This document shows positions 35,154 through 46,273 of a stretch of DNA of 64,000 bases, one piece after another; positions within the stretch are counted from its first letter, which is position 1; every line of letters begins with the position of its first letter. The stretch is from Byssochlamys sp. IMV 00236 (Eukaryota > Ascomycota > Eurotiomycetes > Eurotiales > Thermoascaceae), in the NCBI GenBank assembly GCA_001931875.2, contig MSJH02000137.1, forward strand, positions 227,416-291,415, read 5' to 3'. Both the position numbers and the translations under genes were made by a program. Below the pieces are notes generated by a model, which was not told where the DNA came from, did not search any database, and saw only the letters and a program-made list of their open reading frames with translations.

Positions 35154-37577
35154 ATGGACGACAGCGACGATGATTTCTTCTCTGATGATGGCTTCGAATC
35201 GATCCCGACCAGCACACTACTGCAGCTCGAACAGAGCGCCTACCAAGCCTCGCAGGCGCAGAAAGCTCGACAGGCCCCAGATGAGCCCGTGAAATCCTTG
35301 CGGAATCAGTCTACAAATGCCGTTCAGTCGCGCGTGTCCACCTCGAGGCTGCCCAGCCATGGTGGCCCTTCCTTGAAACCGCCGTCATTGCCCACCGGCC
35401 TGTCGAACGAATATGGGGATATAAATGCGGGGGAGGAATTGGAGGCAGAGGTGTTCGACAATGCCCAGGGTCATATAGCAGAACTCCAACAGGAGCATGT
35501 CTATATGCAGGAGCTTCAACATGGCCAAGATATCCATACGGCAGGGTTACAGCACCTTCATGGACCTGTCATGCAGAGTGCTACCGACGGGATGGAAGTT
35601 GAAGAATATGTACAGGACGATACGGAGGTCAACGACACGTTTTATTACGAGCAGCATGGAATGTCTGCGCAAATGGAGGAATTAACGGCTCGTATAGAGG
35701 AGGTGAGACACAGACACCTGTATCCGATAACTAGAATCGCATGCTGAAACCCCGAACAGCTTACGCGCCAAAACAAAGAGATGATGCAAGAGTTGGAAAT
35801 GGCCAAATCCAATGCTTTGACAAAATCCGGAGAGATCTCCATTATACGTGCGAACCAGGCAAAGCTCGCTGAACGCTATGATCAGCAGCTGTCGTCGTTG
35901 CGCAAATCGCTGGCAGACGAGGCTGCAAAACACAAAGCTGAACTAGAAGCCGCCCGAGCACAGAGTAAAACACTCGCTACCGAAAATGCGTTCCTCAAAC
36001 AGGACCTGGCGGAAGAGGCCCTTAGGGCCAATAATTTCAAAGCAAAGAGCAGAATAGACGAAAAAACACAGCCGGTGACACCAAGGAAAACCAGGATATT
36101 GCCATTCCGAGATGGCTTCGACGATGATGAGATCGCTGTCTTCTCGCCAACCAAGTCATCCGGCGGCAGAACAAAATTGGGAAGCCCAGCAGTACCCGGA
36201 AAAAGGAAAAGGAAGGCAAGTCAGGACGGTCCTATACCAATAGGCCCTCTGGAGCTAAGCCCGTCACGACATTTCCCTCCTCCGGAACCAGAACGAGAAA
36301 TAGAGCCAGACACAGATGATCAAAGCAAAGACCAGCCAGTTCCCCAAAAGGATGACCAGAATTTACGGTACATGAAGTTAATCCTGAATCATCGCACTCC
36401 GCCCAACACGGAGCGAGACCTAGAGGTCATGGCCAGGATTGCGTTCCCCTCCAAACCAGACCGCATGTTTTCCACCATTGTGATCGAAGCCACGGCCTCT
36501 TTCCACTCTGGAAATTATGCTGTACAATTCGCTCGGTGCATTATCTCGTTGTGGTCGCAGGCTCTGAAGGAGAAATTCTACGAGCCTATCTACATGCTCA
36601 TGGGGATTACAAAGTTTATACTCCTCTTAGACACTCCTTATGTGGCGCCCGACTTCATCGAAGAACTTCTTCCAGTAATCCAGGAGTCTGTTGCGATCAA
36701 TGGGGTTCCCAGGTTCCACCATTCACCCGCATCAAGAAAGAACTGGGGCCAGGTGAGGCAGACACCTCAGTCACAGCTCAACGAGGACGTCGACTCCACG
36801 GAAGCTCTGAGCATTCTCTATCTCACAGCCACTGGATGTCTCAGTGATGAGAAGGCAAAAGAGGCTTTTTGGAGATGCATTCGTTACGACTTCATTTTGA
36901 TGATGCTCCATACGTCGCAACCGATCAGCGACATTGCTCTTACCTTGAACCTCCTCACATGTAGCCTCCGCCGTGATTCATTCGGTCCACTTCTGGAAAC
37001 AGAACAGGACCAGCTCTCCAACGAGAATTACATCGTCGACCGTGTCGCGAATCTCTTCTACGAGAAACCTCAAGTCGATGAAGGTCGGACGCCCTACACT
37101 GGGCATCAGATCTGCCGTATGCGCCTCGAGGCCCTATCATTCCTCAACGCAGTCGCCTTCTCTGCGCCAGGCACAGCCCATAACCACGGCTGTTCCGTTA
37201 TTGCTACGCATCCGACGGCTCTGGCCCGACTCATCCGCTCCATGCACGACGAAGTTGATGCCCTCTACGATTATAGACCGGAGCATGACCTGCACAACTC
37301 CCTAGTCAACGGCCTAATGGGTCTCATCTACGGTGTGACCCGCAAGCACAAAGAGATCGACCTCCAGTCAAAGCTCCATCTCGTAGCGGGTGGGAAGCAA
37401 AAATATCTTATCGTTCTCACCAGGCTAGCTTTCAGCGAGAGCCCGTTCCTCGAAGCTGGAATCACAGACGAGACAGTAGAGATGGCTCACGAGATGCTAG
37501 AGGAGGCGGTAAACCCGCAGGAAGCAGAAGCTTTGGTCGAAGCTTTTCCAAGTGCATCCCGAAGAGAGGATTCGTGA
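35154..37577 (+). CDS. uvsD: ATRIP orthologue UvsD/Rad26, ATR-kinase partner in the DNA damage checkpoint
   Basis: Two exons (35154-35702, 35760-37577) give 788 aa. The intron has donor GTGAGA and a CTAGAA/CTGAAA branch region. The N-terminus MDDSDDDFFSDDGFESIP is an acidic/aromatic stretch like the RPA70-binding motif of ATRIP. About residues 165-285 form a long coiled coil (Glu/Lys/Ala-rich heptads, for example LAERYDQQLSSLRKSLADE), the dimerisation region of ATRIP. The rest is a helical domain (HSGNYAVQFARCIISLWS, LPVIQESVAINGVPRF) typical of Aspergillus UvsD. Known role: recruitment of ATR/UvsB to RPA-coated ssDNA and checkpoint signalling in the nucleus. A short Lys/Arg run (PGKRKRKAS) is a possible NLS. 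Its 3' end converges on the BTB gene. Confidence 0.85.
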
Positions 37578-38152
37578 TCCGCGATTTTCAGGACACGGGA
37601 GATTTCCCCTTCCACTCAGATTTTCTTTCTCTATCTTCACGATTACTACTCTAATATATTTCAACGATGTTACGCTGTCTATGAATGGACACGCACATGA
37701 CTGGCGCTCTGGATTTGTGGCATATGGAATCAAACTTCATGCGGCGCCGTAACAAGGTTTTTAGGAGGCTATTTTGCCAGTTATGGGGCACATCAAATAT
37801 GCATTTATCTTTTGAGGAATAAAACAACAAGTGAATTATCAATTTTTACACCTCTCGATTGGCTGAGAAAGATGGTAGATTCTGCCCGAGTGTAGCCATA
37901 AGTTCTTTTTTTCTCTCTTTCTTTTTGGTTGGTTCTAAATCAGAAGTAAATAATACACTTCTAGATTCGAAGAACGGTATAACTGAACATACAAAATAGA
38001 AGCAGCAAGCACCGTAAGCAAACCCATTAAAGCATTACACTTGCAACCACCTCCAGCGAAAATACAGCGTCTCTGTCACACAACGGATTTTTGCCGTCGT
38101 TGATTCAACAAAAGAAAGGACTCCCAGCCATTTTGGCGAAACCCGTGCGTCA
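37578..38152. other. Convergent intergenic region uvsD / BTB gene
   Basis: About 0.57 kb of 3' UTR sequence with no identifiable feature. A pyrimidine run lies at about 37,905-37,930. Confidence 0.5.
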
Positions 38153-39719
38153 CTACCAGTCGGAATCCTCAACGCTAGAATCTGAGAGAAAGCTAGAACC
38201 AGAACCGGAACTAGATTCTGAGTCGAGGCCAGAATCGGAAGATTCGTCCGAGTTTTCGTCTTCAGTATCCATATCCGACTCGTACTCTTCACGAGGCTCC
38301 GTATTCTCACGATGCGGCTGTCTGTACCTGGGGTCATCCTTGCCGTCTAGATCAGTACTTTCGAAGTCTCTCTCGCAGAAACCAGAGCGGCGCCAGAAGG
38401 GCAAATATGGCGCGAAGGCGGAACCGATAGTCGAATCTTTCGGAAGTATATAGCACATATGTCTATTGACTGCGGAGACTTCGCATTTGAGCTTATACAC
38501 GCCGCAGAATGAGTGGTCTTCCTCCCCCTCATCCTCAACGACGACCGGAAGGGGCTCATAGAGCAAATTAAGGATCGTCGATCTGACATCTTCGGGGCAA
38601 AGACAGGTTGTATTTGGGTCCACTGGCCATCCTCCAAGACGTTCAAGTCCTGTAAGTAAGTAACCAGTTGTAAGCATATGGCACTGTTCTTCGTGGGACT
38701 CTTCAAGGCAGCAGTTGCCTCTGAGAACATCCTCGCAGGCCCGTGTCAACTCCTGCAGGGCAACCACTCGTTTCCAAGCAACTTCATGCACTATTTCAAC
38801 ATGTTAGAATGTTTGTCAAATACGTGTTGGGGACTATAGAGCCCTGGCTCGATTATGCCGCGAGCAGACGTTCGATGAACATACAGATATCATCCCGGCA
38901 GTAATCCGGCAACAGATCAGCCACCTTGCGACCACCGTAACTGAGATCACCATTGATGTCTTTTCTTGCGTTCCAAGAAACGTGGCTCAACCATGAGTTG
39001 AGCATATAGTCGATATCCCAGACTGCTGCAATGAAAATCCACTCTGTCCGTTCTGGATTCAGGTTATCCCGAATGAAGGGAGCAAACCATCTGGGTACGA
39101 AAGGTAAGAACAGGTGTCTGACTTGATATCTATCGCAGAAACGAGTCAGGGAATACAATTGATCGAAAGGGATTTTTTTCGGCAATTCTGAGAAGAGAAG
39201 ATGAATGATTTTGAGAAATAGAAGCATAGTCTTCGGGTCGTCATTCGGGAGGCGCAAGGACCTCGAGCCTTGATTCTTGGCTAAAGCGACTCGATCTTTC
39301 CAGACGGGGCTTGTGGACGCCAGCAGACTAGAAATTGTTTTGAACGTTCTGATCTTGTTGCTACCTACGACCAGCATCAGATCGCCCTCGGGGAAACTGG
39401 CCTTTCTATATTTTCCCAAGGCGGCCTCAGTCATGATAGACTCGAGGTCCATGGATGGTTCGGTGGTCATTTCGATGTCCTCATTGCGTGACATGTCTGC
39501 TCCTGAGGATAGAATGTCAGCTTGTACTACATATGCTGAAGACTCCGCATACGTACCGGGTCCTCCCAGAGTAGTAGTGTGGCCTGTCGATCCTGGTGCC
39601 GTGTTGGCCATATGGTCGCTATTTTGATCACGCTGTGAGAGGCTAGAGCTGTCTGAACTAGGGGTGCAACAAGCTCTCTCGGTATCGCTGTCGTTCGAGG
39701 TGTACATTACGCTGGACAT
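38153..39719 (-). CDS. BTB/POZ-domain protein with acidic serine-rich tail
   Basis: Two exons (38885-39719 and 38153-38790, minus) give 490 aa. The 94-nt intron has donor GTATGT, branch TCTAAC and acceptor ATAG, and bypasses the stop that would end exon 1 at 38853. A Ser/Thr-rich head (1-105) precedes a BTB fold (about 108-210: EGDLMLVVGSNKIRTFKTIS, then SLLASTSPVWKDR). The hydrophobic block LLFLKIIHLLFSELP and the helix LYSLTRFCDRYQVRHLFLP are the usual BTB C-terminal helices. A Cys-containing middle follows. The last 45 residues are almost all Ser/Asp/Glu. Fungal BTB proteins of this layout are numerous and mostly uncharacterised, and a Cul3 adaptor role is only a possibility. A 54-nt GT-AG segment inside exon 1 (39503-39556) could be an optional intron. 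Confidence 0.78.
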
Positions 39720-40820
39720 GGTGTCTGTCTGTATTCACGATTTGCTCAGAAATGTAGAAAGAATTTTTCATCTATAAGCAGTAGCAAGTATAAGCGTCAG
39801 ACTTCGCAGTCATGAGGTGGAGTGCGCGTAATGATTTGGAGATTGGGGCGTCCTTATGTGGTTGCCCTCACTGCTGCCTTCAAAGCTTCTCGTAAGGAAC
39901 CATGGACGAATCGGCTCCTCAAATGGTGTAGCAACTTGCCTAGAAACCTTAAGACTACAAGGTAGAGAGCAAATATGTGCTGGGTTCAAGTTTCGAATCC
40001 TGGTTCGGCTGCTAACGCAACGATATACCCTACAGCGGCGCGGGCAAAGCTGTAGGAAAGGCGCTGAACGCGAAATTATTGTATAGGAGATCAGGGGGAG
40101 TTTGTTGTGTTATCTACCAGAAGAGGAAGGCGGTAAATCTCACGTACCGTAACTAGCCACTGGGTTTTCGTAGCATCCTGTCCCCATTTGCACCTCTAGA
40201 GTGCATACTCTGGCAGAGTATGAGCTCAACACCACAATACGTTGCCAAATATGGTTGTAGTCTAAATCCTCAGGGATGATGGGATCCGGCAGGATTAGTG
40301 ACCTCAACTTCATCTTCGGGAAGGTTTCGTTCTTCCAAGATCCCAATCAAAGTTATACGAGGCTGGCCCAAACACGACTAACATACATATTCTCATGAAT
40401 GATATCTGGAAATGACTAAACAGCTCTTATCTCAATACTCAACTATATCCGGAACTTTCAGGGAGGGGCCTACTAAATTCTTTGTCTGAATGAATAACCT
40501 GGACTGGATGGCTATACCTACTCATTATCCAATAACACTTTCTTTATCCCTATTCAGTTAACAATAGATAATGCGCCCCCATTGTGCCCGCAGACATTCA
40601 CAGACTATGAATAAATACTATTAAGAATCCAATCTAAATAGCCCATTGGTGTCCACCACTCGTAATATAAAACCAAGATCTCATCCGGAATATCCCTCTC
40701 TAGTATTTCTCAACACCAAAGAAAGGACTCTGTACGAAGAAGACGAATGAGAAGCAGAAGCAGAAGCAGGACTTTTGCCTTTTTCTCTTTCTTCTCGATT
40801 TCTCCTTCATAAATCCCATC
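39720..40820. other. Divergent intergenic region, 1.1 kb
   Basis: It holds the promoters of the BTB gene (-) and the CaaX-protein gene (+). A weak tRNA T-arm-like sequence near 39,985 was considered and rejected. A minus-strand ORF at 40,140-40,346 lacks an ATG. Confidence 0.45.
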
Positions 40821-41867
40821 ATGGATACCGCAGAATCTGCCCCCGAGGCAGGCCTCGAAGAAGCCAGACGCACTCCAGAACCATCACCCCCTCCACCACC
40901 AAGTTCTCCCATACTCAAGCATCCAAATGACCCGCGCGCCTTTCTACCACAGGGAGCTCAGAGGCGGAAAGTCCGCCACCTCAGGCGCCTCGCGAAGCCT
41001 CCGGAACCAGAGCTCCTCCATGCGGGCTGGCTCCCGCGCGAACTACGAGGGAAATCTGAAGCCGAGGCGCGAGAGAAGCTGGAGAGAAAAGTAAATCAGC
41101 GAAAGAACGCGAAGAAGTTTCTACAGAAACAGTTGCAGAATTTTGAAGAGAAGGAGCAGCAGAAGGAGTTACAACAGAAGAGACAAAAGGAATTGGAGGA
41201 GTGGATTGCGAAAAGTGGATGGGAGGGAAAATATGCCCAAGAGGAACTGATGGAGGAAGAGAAGCAGCAGATGGAGCTGAGCGAGGATGAGATACAGTTA
41301 CATGCTGAGTTGGAGATGCATGTGCAAGAGTGGGAGCAGCATGAAGTACAGATATATCTCGAGCTGCGGTTCTATTTAGACCAGTTGGGACAAGAGACGG
41401 GGGAGCGTGAGCTGCAGCTCTGTTGGGAAGAGACACGGAGATCTATTGAGGAACAGCCGTGGTTCACCTCTGTGGAGAATTCGGTTGAGTTCGTCCTTTC
41501 CAAACTGCGTCAGTTCAGAGATATCGTCCTCCAAGGACTTCATTGCCTTCAAAATATTCGCATCACTTACCACGGGGCCAGTCGTGGGAAACAGGATCTC
41601 AAAGACAGAACGTCGAGGATACAATTCACTTTTGCTGGGCCTACAACCACGGATGAAGACATGCAAGACAGAGATTCTGATGAAAACGCATACCATCACG
41701 AAGGGACTATGGGATTTCTGCCGATTATGACAGGTGCAGACCAGCAACTTCAGCCAGCTCCACGGAAGCGGGACTTTCGGGACCTGGAGACAGAAGATTC
41801 GAATGCATCAGAGGCGGACGAACACCATCCGAGGCAGAAGAGGAGATGCGGTTGTATCGCAATTTAG
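40821..41867 (+). CDS. Coiled-coil protein with C-terminal CaaX prenylation box
   Basis: A single exon gives 348 aa from the ATG at 40821. I do not recognise the family. Residues 1-45 are Pro/Glu-rich (a run of PSPPPPPSSP). A basic stretch QRRKVRHLRRLAKP follows, then a long Gln/Glu/Lys-rich coiled coil (about 75-210). The last four residues are C-I-A-I, a CaaX box. A second Cys sits two residues before it (C343, C345), and a basic patch PRQKRR lies just upstream. Known rules predict prenylation of C345 (terminal Ile favours geranylgeranyl), with C343 a possible palmitoylation site, as in Rho/Ras-type membrane anchors. There is no GTPase domain, so this would be a lipid-anchored scaffold or tether. 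Function is unknown; the anchor is inferred from sequence only. Confidence 0.7.
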   Translation: MDTAESAPEAGLEEARRTPEPSPPPPPSSPILKHPNDPRAFLPQGAQRRKVRHLRRLAKPPEPELLHAGWLPRELRGKSEAEAREKLERKVNQRKNAKKFLQKQLQNFEEKEQQKELQQKRQKELEEWIAKSGWEGKYAQEELMEEEKQQMELSEDEIQLHAELEMHVQEWEQHEVQIYLELRFYLDQLGQETGERELQLCWEETRRSIEEQPWFTSVENSVEFVLSKLRQFRDIVLQGLHCLQNIRITYHGASRGKQDLKDRTSRIQFTFAGPTTTDEDMQDRDSDENAYHHEGTMGFLPIMTGADQQLQPAPRKRDFRDLETEDSNASEADEHHPRQKRRCGCIAI

Positions 41868-42286
41868 GTTTCTAAATGTTTGTACTGGTCACCTTGGAAA
41901 GGTTACCACGGTTCGTTACCACAGAGTAAGTATTGGGCAAGAGTCAGGTCATTCTTGGCTTCTAAGGGGTAGTTTATATTTCTCTACAACTTCTGAAGGC
42001 CACATGTGACATGATAAGGGTCGTATTATGGATGGTGAATGTTCCAATATGAAAGAGCGACAATTCTTCGTTGACAACCCACGATAGTATCGACGGAGTA
42101 ATTTACAGGACAAAGCTAATCAATGACCCTTAGCTATATACACAATGCCAAAAGTAAAACTATCTTTCCCGAATAATGGGTCCTTTGACCCAGCGCCAAA
42201 TAGCGAGATAAGAATAATGCACAAAACAATTACCAGTGAGTAAGGTCCTCGGATCCTAGGTTCAGAGACAATGAAGGATTGACGAA
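41868..42286. other. Convergent intergenic region
   Basis: About 0.4 kb of 3' UTR sequence. I see no feature. Confidence 0.5.
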
Positions 42287-44227
42287 TTATTGCGAGTTCT
42301 CGCGCTGCCCAGCTCCGGCTTTGGTCGTCGCTTTGTCCGACTGATCAGATCCTCGATCCGAACTGCGCTTCCACCTCTCTTCCACATTGAACAGCAGATC
42401 ACGGACACTCTTTCGACGCTTGTGAAGTCCTTCTGTCTGGATCGTCACAGTCGGTGTCTTTATTCCCTCACTCGTTTTAGATCTCTCTACCGTCTCTGTA
42501 TGTTTGGTTTGATCCGCCGTCTCCGACTGTCTCTGCGTGGCCACCCGCCGAAGAGCAGGAGGTGGAAGAGCAGGAGGTGCTGTTTGCTGTTGACTCTCGC
42601 CAGGAGACTCTACGGGCCCTGACGAATCCAAATTTGTCAGTCGGTGCCACACTTTTTTCAATGTCATTCGTCTTTCAAGCTGCCCTGATCGAGCCTTCCA
42701 GACGGAACCCATCCTGAAAGTTTCCTGGGCTTGCTGGGTCAGGGGCTCAAATTCCTTGCCATCTTCATCAAAGGAGCTGCTACCGCCACAAAGCTCAAAC
42801 ACGATGCTAGGTAGCTGTAGTTGCTTTGGGAGCGACTTCTCGAAGATTTCACTGCTGACTGTCAGGCTGTGGGAACGATGTGGGGGAGTCACAGGGAGCC
42901 CGTTGCCAGGCGTTTGTGGTTCTTCCTGAGAGCTCCTGTCATACTCCGCACACCGTCTCATAAAGCAGCTAAAGTTGGCTGCCAAAGTGACAGCGCAAAG
43001 AGGCAGGAACCCGAGGCTTTGGAAGCTTTTCGGAGCGTTGCCATTTTTGATCTTCCCTGACGACTCGACCGGGGAATTGAGATTTACTTTGGCGCAAAGA
43101 GCCCACAGGTCCCCATACATGCGACACACAACGAATACATCCCCGTGTACAAAGTCGAATTGGTCCGGTCGCTTGGCTTGGAAATTGGAATCATCTGTAT
43201 ACTTGTGGTCCAAACAAATGACCAAGGATCCTTCCCGTATAACCCAGTTCTCATCCGGTCCGAGTCGGATATCCCTGTACGATCGTAAACGAGCGCAATC
43301 GTTCGACATTATTTGAGAAAATGTGCGTGCTATTTCTGCACCATTCTCGTCCCCTTGGGTAGTCATGACCGGTTGATTCTGTGACTTCGGTTGGTCTTGG
43401 CCGCCTGGGCCAGCAGCCTTCATTGTCGTCGCACTGCTCTCTCCCCCACTGTTCTGTTTTGCCATGAAGTTGGGCCAGTCTTGTTCCGTACGAATCTCCT
43501 TTAGATTTGTTAGAGTATAGCTGGATGACTCCCATGACGAATGTACAACTAACCGGTAGCGTCTCCTCGAGAGTTCCCTGAGGATGATCCCCATCTTGAT
43601 TATCTTCGACATTGGCCATAGCCACAATGAACGGCTCTTCAACCCAGTTGGTATCGAGACACTTTAATTGTTCCTCATAGCCCCCAATACCAATCTCTGA
43701 GATACTACGTGGAAGGTGGTAAGTGTCGACATTCGCGGATAAGTCTCTGTTCTCAGGACATTTGCCACAGAACGGCTCCTTTATGGACCGGGACTGGCAA
43801 CATCCACAGCAGTCTCTATCCTTCAGGTTTTGGATCAAGTGAGATCCTACGTTTCCCTTCGTGGGGAATGTATTGGCATCAGGTCGCTGTAAAGGAACAT
43901 AGACAGGAGGCCGATGGAAATACACGGCATGTCGACGGCGCTGAGTGAAAGACCCATGGAGTGATTGAGTGTCCGACTGGTCACTACCATCGTCAAGAAG
44001 ACTTGATAATTCACAAGTATTGGGAGACCCGAGGGGCCGATACTATTAGTCCCACATTGCCTCAGTAACTTCTCATGATTTACTATGGTCTCAAGAGTCA
44101 TCCTTACCGGTACGATGGGGGCACTGTGAACAGAAGAAGGGGGACATCTTGTGGAGGATGATCCTGAAGTGCGATTGCTTTTTCTATCCTTGTCGGTACG
44201 ACTGTTTGATCTGTCTGAGAGTGTCAT
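42287..44227 (-). CDS. Fungal protein with Cys cluster and SH3-like domain
   Basis: Three exons (44108-44227, 43554-43940, 42287-43498; minus) give 572 aa. Intron 1 (167 nt, donor GTAAGG, acceptor CTCAG) and intron 2 (55 nt, donor GTTAGT, branch CTAAC, acceptor AAAG) are both phase 0 and keep frame. The parts in order are a Ser/Arg-rich head (1-40), a Cys cluster DCCGCCQ...FCGKC (84-101) that could bind zinc, a low-complexity Gln/Gly linker, and an SH3-like module (about 255-340: VHGDVFVVCRMYGDLWALC, then LGFLPLCAVTLAANFSCFM). A Pro/Ser/Thr-rich tail follows (PPALPPPALRR) with a basic segment KRRKSVRDLLFNVEERWKR. The SH3-like segment resembles one in uncharacterised Eurotiales proteins. A cytosolic adaptor is plausible but unproven. 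Confidence 0.68.
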
Positions 44228-44788
44228 GATTGCAAAAGAAAAGTTGTTTTCTGTTTATATCCTGGCTTTCATATAGGATGGAACGAATGCGGTTGTAAAT
44301 TTGCAAGTTATATTATTCCAGAAATACAACTTGAAGCCAACAGACATGAAGAGTTGAAAGCGTCTTGTTGTTTACGAGACCTCGAGAAGTTGACAGGCAG
44401 TCTCCCGTTGCTGCTTCCATGTCTGGCACACAAGGATTGCCCCATACGGAAGGTAGATATGTGCACACGGCGATCCAGCACGGGTAAGCTCTACCACAGA
44501 AGCGTCTATTGGATTCAATTAGTGGAATCTGTTTGATGTGTTGTGCGATATTGGAGGGCGACGGATAGTCTGCAGTAAAGTATCTGTTCTCGAAAGAATC
44601 GGGAGACACGAATTCAATTAGGTATCATATCGATCTTCATAAGACCTAATGGGGCTGTCTCCACATAGTATACGAGTCATCCGTCAAGGGAATCATATGC
44701 GATCTAAACAAAAGAGTCATCGCAACTCCATTGGTCCATCAACATCCAACCCATCCGTGGTATCTCATTCATTCGACAGATAGGGTAT
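44228..44788. other. Intergenic
   Basis: About 0.56 kb between two minus-strand genes. A 98-codon minus-strand ORF here (44313-44609) has no ATG and no recognisable domain, so it is not called. Confidence 0.45.
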
Positions 44789-45197
44789 CTAGTTCTTATC
44801 GGGGACAGGGAAGTCCTTTCCAGCGGTACTCTTGTACTGTGCACGGATGAAGTCAGAGATCTGCTCATCCTTGGCCTGCTCAATGGCGCTCTCGTTATCC
44901 TGAGGGCCCTGGTGAAGGACCTTCTCCTGGACGAAGTCGACGCCTGAATAATCCACCGTTAGTTTCTCTGGTTTGCCAGCAAACACGCTAAAGCTGATCG
45001 AGAGTCGACGAACCCTTGTCGAGATAGTCCTCGTTCTTCTCACTCTCTGGGCCGCCGCCGGCCGCGGAATTGATCTTGTTGCCAATGTTGCTGAGGAAGC
45101 CACCACCGCCCTGTTTGCTGTCACTGCTGCTTTGCTCGTTCTGGTTCTCATTCTGACCGCCACCAAGGCCACCGGCAAGGTTCTTAAGGGCGTCCAT
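44789..45197 (-). CDS. Small conserved Gly/Asn/Gln-rich fungal protein (112 aa)
   Basis: Two exons (45014-45197, 44789-44943; minus) give 112 aa. The 70-nt intron has donor GTTCGT, branch CTAACG and acceptor TTCAG. It is phase 1, and frame is kept across Y-L-D-K-G-V-D-F-V. The start is the ATG at 45197, in frame with MDALKNLAGGLGGG. The first half is low-complexity (Gly, Asn, Gln, Ser). The second half, DKGVDFVQEKVLHQGPQD followed by NESAIEQAKDEQISDFIR, is an amphipathic helical region seen in a group of small fungal proteins sometimes annotated as DNA-damage- or stress-responsive. I do not assign a function. It is hydrophilic with no signal peptide, so probably cytosolic. Confidence 0.75.
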
Positions 45198-46273
45198 GTC
45201 GTACAGCAAGATAAAAAGGGTGAAGAGCTGTAAGGTTTATAGTATGGAAAACTTGATTGGTGGGCACTCGATGATATACCACACACACACAAGAGCAATG
45301 GAAAAAAGGTTGAAACGGCATCCAAGGTAGCCGGACAAGCGAGGACTATAAATACAAAGGACCAAATGCGGCTACATCCATCTCGAGTCGATTAAGTCAA
45401 CGAAGGCCATTCGGATTGGAGCATATGACGTCGGCGAATGTGACCGGCTCCATCAAGCCCCAGACGGAAACGTACATTGAGCTCATCTCTGGCTGCTGAG
45501 CTTGGCATTGTAGGTCCTCACGAAGCTATATATCCTTGCCTCTTGATGTATCCCGTGGCACTGAAAGAATACCGCCATCTGTTGATGTAGTTGAGTTATT
45601 ACTGTATTACCAACGACTTAAGTAACTAGGGGTCGTTGACCTGGATCATGTGACCTAGTCAACAGATTTTCCTCCACAAATTCTCTTGGCTCGATACAGT
45701 ATTTCCCTCCTCAGACTAGTGACAATTATTCTAATCGGTTTCAAAGACGTCCAACCCCGGACGGGGGGTTCCGATAGAACAATCAGGGATATGTCGGGAG
45801 GTTGTACATACATACATACAAACCTAGCCACCTTCGCCCTCGTATAGCTTCAGTTCAGCTGAATTAGGAAAGAGTGTTAGTTGTTACATAGTCCCCGTGG
45901 TGCTAGCCTAGCTGGTTAGGCAAAACGTAGCAGCCTTGGCTCAAAACCTATATTGCGGATTTCAGGAGAAGCAGGGCTGGATGAAGCTGTATCGACTACA
46001 CACATGCAGCCTGCCAAGGATAGGATATCTTCAATGATAGACTTCTCAACTCAATTAATTCTCTCTTTCCACCAATGTGCTGTGCTGCGGAGCCCCATCA
46101 TGCGCTTACATTTATCTCAGCCTCACCATTATACCTCCTGACCACAGTATAATTAAGAAGCTGACTTTTCAACCCGAAGGAACCGTTGGCAGCAGGCCAG
46201 ATGGTATAACTAATGCATTGTTTAGCATCACTTTCATGTTATGTCACTTTTGTAATTGAACGGTTCTGGAAAT
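45198..46273. other. Intergenic, about 1.1 kb
   Basis: Upstream of the small protein gene and downstream of the ankyrin gene. A tRNA A-box-like match lies at about 45,903-45,914 (TAGCCTAGCTGG), but no B box at proper spacing or acceptor stem was found. No gene is called. Confidence 0.45.

Noticed and set aside
39970..40020. tRNA T-arm-like sequence (TTCGAATCCTGG)
   Set aside because: The T stem does not pair on its 5' side, and no A box or matching acceptor strand is found upstream.
40140..40346. 68-codon minus-strand ORF
   Set aside because: It begins at TTG and has no initiator ATG, domain or consistent splice context. It might be a gene scrap, but I cannot support it.
44313..44609. 98-codon minus-strand ORF
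   Set aside because: It has no ATG start and no similarity I recognise. It lies in the promoter region of the small Gly-rich protein gene or downstream of the SH3-like gene.
45890..45955. tRNA A-box-like match TAGCCTAGCTGG followed by GGCTCAAAACC
   Set aside because: The spacing between boxes is too short for an anticodon arm, and no acceptor stem forms.
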